Shown here piece after piece: positions 1-4,557 of a stretch of DNA of 5,296 nucleotides. The notes under the pieces are model-generated. The model was not told where the DNA came from and made no database searches. It saw only the letters and a program-made list of their open reading frames with translations. The position numbers and the translations under genes were made by a program. This DNA comes from Desulfobacterales bacterium HSG17 (GTDB taxonomy: Bacteria; Desulfobacterota; Desulfobacteria; Desulfobacterales; Desulfococcaceae), in assembly GCA_030377945.1 (NCBI GenBank), contig JAUCGD010000235.1, positions 1-5,296 on the forward strand, given 5' to 3'. The first letter of the stretch is position 1; every line of letters begins with the position of its first letter.

Positions 1-2
1 GA

Positions 3-53
3 GGCCTGCCCTTTCCACTGTTTGAATTCATAAATATCTTTACAGAAATGTAA
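3..53 (+). CDS. Possible 3' end of an upstream gene, cut by the window edge
   Basis: One frame is open from the left edge to a TAA at 51-53 and would give a C-terminus of about 16 residues, GLPFPLFEFINIFTEM. The stop lies 20 nt before the next gene's ATG, a spacing typical of the operon that follows. The other two forward frames stop earlier, at 31-33 and 23-25. The peptide is too short to assign to a family, and this could be plain intergenic sequence. It is listed only as the likeliest reading of the first 50 bases. Confidence 0.3.
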   Translation, partial: GLPFPLFEFINIFTEM

Positions 54-61
54 ACTCGAAT

Positions 62-66
62 GGAGG
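62..66 (+). promoter_or_regulatory. Strong Shine-Dalgarno site for the first full gene
   Basis: A GGAGG core lies 7 nt before the ATG at 74, which is optimal spacing and fixes that start. No convincing -35/-10 pair was found in the first 60 bases, so the operon promoter may lie to the left of the window. Confidence 0.8.
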
Positions 67-73
67 TCCAAAT

Positions 74-796
74 ATGGAAGAACCAAATCATATTAGTACC
101 TTAACCGCACCTGAAAAAAGATTCGGGTGTTTGCATGTTTTTGGAATTGCGTTGCTTGCAGCTCTTATCGCAGTCGGCGCAACCATTTTTATGATTAAAA
201 TTTTCTTTTTCCCGTCGGCGTTCACACCCGTGGCATTGACACCAAAGGAGGAGCAAGTTTTAACTGCTAAACTGGAAAGCATTGATTTGATCGGACCTAT
301 TGTCACTTCTCCTCAAAATAACATGCCACAAAAGGCAGACGACCCTACAGAATATGATCCCAATATGCCCCTTACCCCGGAACCATATGATGAAACAGGT
401 CTAAAACGGGAAATCAATTTCACTGAAAGGGAACTGAATGCCTTACTGGCTAAGAACACCGAACTCGCCAGCAAATTGGCTTTTGATTTATCCGATGATC
501 TGATTAGCGCAAAACTTTTGCTGCCGGTGGATGAGGATTTTCCTTTTTTTGGCGGCCAAATTTTACGTGCCAGAACAGGGGTGACGCTTTCTTATGAAAA
601 AGGAAAACCAATCGTCATGTTAAGGGGGGTTACACTTATGGGTGTGCCCATCCCCAATGCCTGGCTGGGAGGAATCAAAAACATTGATTTGGTCAATGAA
701 TTTGGCAATGATTATGGATTTTGGAAAGCTTTTTCCGATGGGGTGGAAGATATCAAGATCGAAGAGGGTCTGTTCAAATTAAAGCTAAATGAATAA
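74..796 (+). CDS. Conserved membrane-anchored protein of unknown function
   Basis: 240-residue protein that I cannot name. A short charged cytoplasmic N-terminus is followed by one hydrophobic helix at about residues 21-46. A proline-, acid- and asparagine-rich linker (about 78-110) leads to a compact C-terminal domain (about 112-240). That domain opens with FTERELNALLA, which loosely recalls the start of YpmS/DUF2140-like and LmeA-like domains of other single-pass exported proteins. It continues with alternating hydrophobic and charged stretches and a well-formed GVTLMGVPIPNAWLGG segment (185-200), the kind of motif that is conserved in families. Topology is probably N-in with the domain outside the membrane. 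There is no lipobox, and the start is fixed by the GGAGG 7 nt upstream. The stop codon directly abuts the ATG of the methyltransferase, so the two are probably translated together. A role at the envelope, perhaps lipid or protein binding, is inference only. Confidence 0.85.
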   Translation: MEEPNHISTLTAPEKRFGCLHVFGIALLAALIAVGATIFMIKIFFFPSAFTPVALTPKEEQVLTAKLESIDLIGPIVTSPQNNMPQKADDPTEYDPNMPLTPEPYDETGLKREINFTERELNALLAKNTELASKLAFDLSDDLISAKLLLPVDEDFPFFGGQILRARTGVTLSYEKGKPIVMLRGVTLMGVPIPNAWLGGIKNIDLVNEFGNDYGFWKAFSDGVEDIKIEEGLFKLKLNE

Positions 797-1456
797 ATGA
801 AAAAGTCATCAAAAAATAGACTAATGCCTCATCAGGAATCCTTATTTCCCGGCAGCACCCTATTCGACAAAATAGCAAGGGCGGTCTGCCGTGCCGGCAC
901 ACTCCCGCGCAAAGAGCTCCATGAGACCTGGGAAATGGCAAAACGGGTGCGGCGAAGATACCGGGGTGGACGGGTAATCGATATAGCCTGTGGCCACGGA
1001 CTTTTGGCGCATATTATGCTTATTCTGGATAATAGCTCAAAAATTGCTTTGGCAGTAGATCCCAGTTTACCTAAAAATGCCTTCAAAATCTCCAGTGAAT
1101 TAATTTCAGTTTGGCCGAGGCTAAAGGAAAGAGTCATTTACAAAAACACTCAGGCCCAGGATATCACGATCCAGCCAGATGATATCGTAGTGTCGGCCCA
1201 TGCTTGTGGGGCATTGACAGATTTGATTATCGACAAGGCGGTTGAACAGCATGCCAGAATTGCCGTTCTTCCCTGTTGTCATAACTTAAAGGAATCTTCC
1301 ACTATAGGATTAGAAGGGTGGATGGAGAACACGCTGGCTGTGGATACTGTTCGGGCGATAAGGTTGCAATCAAAAGGGTACAAGATTGTGACCCAGAATA
1401 TTCCTTGTGATATTACACCTAAAAACAGACTGCTGATGGGTGAATATAAACAATAA
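797..1456 (+). CDS. SAM-dependent methyltransferase, Methyltransf_32-like, with PCCH motif
   Basis: 219-residue class I (Rossmann-fold) methyltransferase. Visible motifs are the glycine-rich SAM loop VIDIACGHGLL (60-70), an acidic strand-2 end AVDPS with D88, VVSAHACGALTD (131-142), and VLPCCHN (157-163) with Cys160-Cys161-His162. The HACG...PCCH pair is typical of the Methyltransf_32 group, which also contains METTL25/RRNAD1-like proteins. The substrate cannot be read from the sequence; an RNA or protein target is possible. About 50 N-terminal residues rich in Lys and Arg precede the fold. The ATG follows the previous stop codon with no gap and no good Shine-Dalgarno site, so initiation probably depends on translational coupling. 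The stop is followed immediately by the strong ribosome site of the next gene. Confidence 0.85.
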   Translation: MKKSSKNRLMPHQESLFPGSTLFDKIARAVCRAGTLPRKELHETWEMAKRVRRRYRGGRVIDIACGHGLLAHIMLILDNSSKIALAVDPSLPKNAFKISSELISVWPRLKERVIYKNTQAQDITIQPDDIVVSAHACGALTDLIIDKAVEQHARIAVLPCCHNLKESSTIGLEGWMENTLAVDTVRAIRLQSKGYKIVTQNIPCDITPKNRLLMGEYKQ

Positions 1457-1461
1457 GGAGG
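1456..1461 (+). promoter_or_regulatory. Shine-Dalgarno site AGGAGG for the 81-residue membrane protein
   Basis: AGGAGG overlaps the last base of the methyltransferase stop codon and lies 7 nt before the ATG at 1469. It is the best ribosome site in the operon and confirms that this short ORF is a real gene. Confidence 0.8.
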
Positions 1462-1468
1462 AAGGGTT

Positions 1469-1714
1469 ATGGATATTCAGACCCTGACGGATTTTTTCAT
1501 GTGGTGTACCATATTAAATGGCGGATTATTGCTCTTCTGGAGTTTGATGTGCATTTTAATCCCGGATTTAGTGTACCACACCCAGTACAGGTGGTTTCCC
1601 ATTTCCCGAGAAACCTTTAATGTTCTGATCTATTCATTCCTCGGGCTTTTCAAAATTTTTTATATTGTCTTCAATATCGTCCCGTTCATTTCTTTGCTGA
1701 TTATCGGAAACTAA
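1469..1714 (+). CDS. Small two-helix membrane protein, DUF6868-like
   Basis: 81-residue integral membrane protein. Helix 1 spans about residues 8-32 (FFMWCTILNGGLLLFWSLM...). A short loop follows (33-50) containing RWFPISRETFNV, and helix 2 spans about 51-79. The combination of an N-terminal MWCTILNG-type helix and a WFPISRETFNV..YSFLGLFKI loop and second helix matches my memory of the DUF6868 family, small proteins of unknown role found in proteobacteria and relatives; this family name is from recall and unverified. The full length fits such a protein, so it does not look truncated. It sits 12 nt after the methyltransferase and 14 nt before ywbE in the same direction. The strong AGGAGG suggests high expression relative to its neighbours. 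No function can be assigned. Confidence 0.85.
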   Translation: MDIQTLTDFFMWCTILNGGLLLFWSLMCILIPDLVYHTQYRWFPISRETFNVLIYSFLGLFKIFYIVFNIVPFISLLIIGN

Positions 1715-1728
1715 AATGGAAAATTGCT

Positions 1729-1935
1729 ATGGATGGTAAAATAAGAGCGAATTTAAAACAGGGCCTTACAGTCAAAATCGTATTAAAAAAAGACCAAAGA
1801 TCAGGCAAATTGACTGAAGGTGTGATCAAAGATATTTTGACCAATTCTTCATCACACCCCCATGGCATTAAAGTAAGATTAGCGAGTGGTGATGTCGGCC
1901 GGGTTAAAGAGATTAATCCAAGGGAAGTTCGATAA
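1729..1935 (+). CDS. ywbE: YwbE family protein
   Basis: 68-residue soluble protein. The core IVLKKDQRSGKLTEGVIKDILTNSSSHPHGIKVRL (residues 17-51, quoted in two halves: KKDQRSGKLTEGVIKDIL and TNSSSHPHGIKVRL) is the signature of the YwbE/DUF2196 family named after Bacillus subtilis YwbE. The family is small, basic and beta-rich, and its biochemical role is not established to my knowledge. The start at 1729 is the only in-frame ATG near the MDGK..AN..G N-terminus the family shows; its ribosome site is weak (GGA at 1718-1720). The last few residues (about REVR) are encoded by DNA that is also the antisense copy of a histidine kinase gene end, so the C-terminus may have been altered relative to relatives. 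It is last in the plus-strand operon. Confidence 0.9.
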   Translation: MDGKIRANLKQGLTVKIVLKKDQRSGKLTEGVIKDILTNSSSHPHGIKVRLASGDVGRVKEINPREVR

Positions 1936-1980
1936 TCATGTCAAAACCCCTTCCCTTCCAATTTTCAGCAAAAGTGACAC
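1913..1980 (-). pseudogene. Relic of a histidine kinase 3' end, duplicated from or related to the gene at 3003
   Basis: Bases 1921-1980 match 3011-3070 at 52 of 60 positions, counted by hand, in the same orientation. Read on the minus strand from 1978, the relic encodes VTFAENWKGRGFDMIIELPLD and then TAA at 1915-1913. The intact kinase ends VIFAENRKGSGFGMIIELPVI and TAA. Frame, stop position and most residues are retained, so this is homology and not chance. Upstream of it (1981 onward) the kinase G2 box is not recognisable. An 8-base TCTTGCCA, placed 23 nt closer than in the intact gene, may be the end of a decayed, frame-shifting deletion, but that is weak. No start codon or catalytic domain remains. 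The segment overlaps the ywbE 3' end antisense by 23 bp. Confidence 0.8.
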
Positions 1981-1991
1981 GTCCCAGTGGC

Positions 1992-2013
1992 AAGATGAAG
2001 TTCGTCTTTTTTT
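1992..2013 (+). terminator. Weak rho-independent terminator of the ywbE operon
   Basis: AAGATGA (1992-1998) and TCGTCTT (2002-2008) can form a 7-bp stem with one G-U pair and a 3-nt loop. The stem runs into an unbroken T run (2007-2013). It lies 57 nt after the ywbE stop in the correct direction. The stem is AT-rich and short, so efficiency may be low. It has no T run on the other strand and would not stop the convergent phosphoesterase transcript. Confidence 0.45.
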
Positions 2014-2019
2014 GTCTGA

Positions 2020-2111
2020 GCACCGATCTAACAAATGGGGTTAGACATCATGTAATAAATTTTGATGGCTAAGTATTCTGAAGATCATGATGATTTCGTT
2101 CCGATCGGTGC
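2020..2111. repeat. Segment of nested inverted repeats in the convergent gap
   Basis: Perfect 9-bp arms GCACCGATC (2020-2028) and GATCGGTGC (2103-2111) bound a 92-bp segment. Inside or overlapping are TCTAAC/GTTAGA (2027-2032 and 2040-2045, 7-nt loop) and CATCATG/CATGATG (2046-2052 and 2086-2092). GATGGCTA (2064-2071) is matched by TAGCCATC (2116-2123), just outside. The right arm also contains the palindrome CCGATCGG (2101-2108). No target-site duplication is visible and no protein is encoded. It may be a structured 3' region shared by the convergent transcripts or a decayed small mobile element. Confidence 0.45.
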
Positions 2112-2133
2112 GCTATAGCCATCGTCGAGTCCT

Positions 2134-2997
2134 TCACCCGGACTTAAATAATTCTAGGACAGCAATTTCCGGATAACAGTTAAATCGAATCGGTAAAATG
2201 GCCCAGCCGATACCCTTTGAAATAAATACCCGGGTACCCTTTGGGGAAATTTTAAGACCACTGTTGTAGTTTTTATTTTGGACCGGCAAAATCGGAGTCC
2301 CCCAGAATGGAATTTTTACCTGACCGCCGTGGGTGTGCCCGGAAAGCATCAAGTCAATTCGCTGGGTATAGAATGTATCGGCTGAATCCGGATTGTGGGC
2401 AAGCAAAATCCGACAATCTTCTTTAGGAATCCTGATAAGAAGTTCATCCAAAGGGTGACGGTCTTCCCAAAAATCCCCCGCACCGGCCAGCCAAATGCGC
2501 TGCCCCTTTTTCTCAATAGAAGTAATACGGCGCACAAGGTTTTGCCTGCTTTGATCCAGCCATTCCATGGACATTTTTGTATCTGCCCAATGGTCATGGT
2601 TTCCCAGAACAGAGTATACTCCGTCCGGGGCTTCAAGTTCAGCAAGGACAGGCCAGACCGCATCTATCTGGGTGGTGGCATTCTTTTCATGAACATAATC
2701 ACCGGTACAGACTATCACATCTTTCTCCAGGTTATTGATGGTTTCAACAACCCTTTTAATCATCCATAAAGGAACCAGCGGACCGTAATGTATGTCTGTA
2801 AGGTGTACTATTTTGTAACCTACAAACGAATCCGGCAGGTTGTTCACCGGAATTCTATAGTGGTTGACCCTTACAAGATAACGCTCAATTAAAAAAGGAT
2901 AGAATGCGACAAGCCCCGTACCCCCAAGGATTCCGACTCGTTTCAAAAATCGGCGGCGCGTGATGCCGGGCTGATCTCTGGGTTCCCGGTTTTCCAA
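2134..2997 (-). CDS. Tat-exported metallophosphoesterase, YkuE/YaeI type
   Basis: 287-residue calcineurin-like phosphoesterase. Metal-site motifs appear in the canonical order: LTDIHYG (D68, H70), TGDYVHE (D100), LGNHDHW (N133, H134, D135), LLAHNPD (H201) and GHTHGGQ (H221, H223). The N-terminus has a twin-arginine motif TRRRFLK (13-19) followed by a hydrophobic stretch to about residue 38, as in the B. subtilis Tat substrate YkuE. No AxA-type cleavage site is evident, so it may stay membrane-anchored on the outer face of the inner membrane. Relatives hydrolyse phosphodiesters; E. coli YaeI and chlamydial LpxG act on UDP-diacylglucosamine, but that step is cytoplasmic and unlikely for an exported enzyme. 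The start is TTG at 2997, the only in-frame choice that keeps the Tat motif, and has no good Shine-Dalgarno site. It lies 5 nt after the kinase stop, so coupling is likely. Substrate unknown. Confidence 0.9.
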   Translation of the reverse strand: MENREPRDQPGITRRRFLKRVGILGGTGLVAFYPFLIERYLVRVNHYRIPVNNLPDSFVGYKIVHLTDIHYGPLVPLWMIKRVVETINNLEKDVIVCTGDYVHEKNATTQIDAVWPVLAELEAPDGVYSVLGNHDHWADTKMSMEWLDQSRQNLVRRITSIEKKGQRIWLAGAGDFWEDRHPLDELLIRIPKEDCRILLAHNPDSADTFYTQRIDLMLSGHTHGGQVKIPFWGTPILPVQNKNYNSGLKISPKGTRVFISKGIGWAILPIRFNCYPEIAVLELFKSG

Positions 2998-3002
2998 TTT
3001 GT

Positions 3003-4541
3003 TTAAATCACGGGAAGTTCGATTATCATGCCAAAGCCACTTCCCTTCCTATTTTCAGCAAAAATAACACCGTTATGGGCCTCAATGATCCGGCGACTAA
3101 TGGCAAGACCCAATCCTGAGCCACCTTTCTCGCGGCTGCGTGATTGATCAACGCGATATAAGCGATCGAAAATTCGGGATAGATCCTTGTTCGGGACCCC
3201 CGGCCCTTCATCGAAAAAAGAAAGTCTAACCAGGTTTTTTCGGTTTTCCGATCTATTTTCCAGGCAAACGCTTATATTTCCGGGGATATCAGCATACCGA
3301 AGACTGTTCTCCAAAATATTGCTAAATACCTGCTGAAGGCGGTCCGAATCAGCTAAAATGGTGTGTCTCAATAGATTGTCATTGAATTCAACCCTGGCAC
3401 CATGCGCTTCCAAGCGGCCCTTGAACCGAGTGAGGGTGTCATCAATCACCTGCCGAAGATTAACCGGTTGCATGGAAAGTGACAAATCATCCGAATCCGC
3501 CTGTGACAGAAGGTGCAGGTCGTTGATAATTTTAGATACCCGGAAAATTTCATCATGCAAGGAGGCCAGGTTTTCCCGGTCCATAGGTCTGATCCCGTCC
3601 TGCATAGCCTCTATTTCGCCTTGAACCACGGAAATGGGTGTCCGCAGTTCATGGGCAATATCAATCAACCATTGCTGTCTTAACTCTTCGTATTGTGAAA
3701 GGGTTTGTGCCAGGGTATTAAAATCCTCAGCCAAAGATTCAAACTCATCTCCGCCGGTTTGACGAATTCGGACTGAAAAATCCCTTTTGGCCAAAGCCCT
3801 TGTTGCATCGGACAGTTTTTTAAGGGGAGCCCCAATTTGCCTTGCCAATATGAAGGCGGTCGCCAGCATCAATATGACCATGCCAAACCCGATAATTAGA
3901 ATCAAGCTGTATTGCTGAGCCAGAAAAGCTTTTTCCAAGGGTTGCAAATCATTGCTTGCGGCCCGCACCCCTAGATAACCGACAATTCTGTTTTCAAGCA
4001 AAAGCGGTTGAACCGTATAGTCTTTAAAATTGCGGCGATCACCAATGATCCAATTTTTATGCGCATTAAAAACGCTAATTCGGCGAGCCAGCAAAACCTG
4101 ATCCGGGGCCCCCTGAGGAGACCCAAAAGCAGGAGATCCCGAATTAGAAGATCTGGGCGCACGGGGGCCAATGGTAAATCCTGCTGGACCACGGTTGGGG
4201 TTGTTTGACAATGAAGGAACTTCGCGATTTTGAGGCGGTGCCGGGTCTACACCGGCGATCCGTCCAGGTCTTGTAAGCGGTGGTGGGACAATCAAGTCTG
4301 CATTGCGCAGTAATTGATGCCAGACATCGGGATTATCATGCAGAAATTCCCAGGAATCATGTTCCTGGTAAGCAGCGGTTAAAACAGATGTGAGATCCGA
4401 CAATTCCGTTAATGTGGCCTGGTTGACATAAAATTTAAAATTACCGGCCGCCCGTTGCTGCAAATAAAAAATCAATCCCAGAATAATACTGGTGAGAATA
4501 AAGACACCGATAAAAAACTTATGCAGGACTTTCATTTTCAT
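3003..4541 (-). CDS. BaeS-like sensor histidine kinase
   Basis: 512 residues from the ATG at 4541. Helix TM1 (about 8-27) is followed by a periplasmic sensor region (28-211), TM2 (212-232), HAMP (about 233-286) and HisKA with IDIAHELRTP, phospho-acceptor His297. It continues with VVQGEIEAMQDGIRP, as in E. coli BaeS. The HATPase_c domain has an N box (N408, N412), G1 DEGPGVP (444-450), F box IFDRLYR (457-463) and G2 GGSGLGL (473-479), so kinase activity looks intact. Its expected role is to sense an envelope signal and phosphorylate an OmpR-type regulator; none is present in the window. The periplasmic region contains an unusually Pro/Gly/Ser/Asn-rich stretch (about 86-148). Translation could be extended to a TTG at 4634, but that would overlap dnaE by 77 nt and add no recognised sequence, so the ATG 16 nt after the dnaE stop is preferred. 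No strong Shine-Dalgarno site is seen. Confidence 0.92.
   Translation of the reverse strand: MKMKVLHKFFIGVFILTSIILGLIFYLQQRAAGNFKFYVNQATLTELSDLTSVLTAAYQEHDSWEFLHDNPDVWHQLLRNADLIVPPPLTRPGRIAGVDPAPPQNREVPSLSNNPNRGPAGFTIGPRAPRSSNSGSPAFGSPQGAPDQVLLARRISVFNAHKNWIIGDRRNFKDYTVQPLLLENRIVGYLGVRAASNDLQPLEKAFLAQQYSLILIIGFGMVILMLATAFILARQIGAPLKKLSDATRALAKRDFSVRIRQTGGDEFESLAEDFNTLAQTLSQYEELRQQWLIDIAHELRTPISVVQGEIEAMQDGIRPMDRENLASLHDEIFRVSKIINDLHLLSQADSDDLSLSMQPVNLRQVIDDTLTRFKGRLEAHGARVEFNDNLLRHTILADSDRLQQVFSNILENSLRYADIPGNISVCLENRSENRKNLVRLSFFDEGPGVPNKDLSRIFDRLYRVDQSRSREKGGSGLGLAISRRIIEAHNGVIFAENRKGSGFGMIIELPVI
3011..3070 (-). repeat. Intact copy of the 60-bp direct repeat, at the kinase gene 3' end
   Basis: This segment codes for the last residues of the histidine kinase (VIFAENRKGSGFGMIIELP) and is repeated at 1921-1980 with 8 mismatches. 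The two copies are 1,090 bp apart in direct orientation and bracket the phosphoesterase gene. The intact copy is a working part of the kinase gene; the other copy is the relic. Confidence 0.8.
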
Positions 4542-4557
4542 GCTTGGGAATGAATCT

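Noticed and set aside
22..56. Possible promoter (TTGAAT at 22-27 and TAAACT at 51-56)
   Set aside because: The spacing of 23 nt is too long for a sigma-70 promoter, and the region may be the 3' end of another gene.
1936..2133. A small gene in the convergent gap
   Set aside because: Apart from the kinase relic, no frame with a ribosome site and sensible composition was found; the longest minus frame simply runs out of the relic to a stop near 2050.
2395..2769. 124-residue plus-strand open frame
   Set aside because: It lies fully antisense to the phosphoesterase, whose metal-site motifs are intact, and its translation resembles no protein family.
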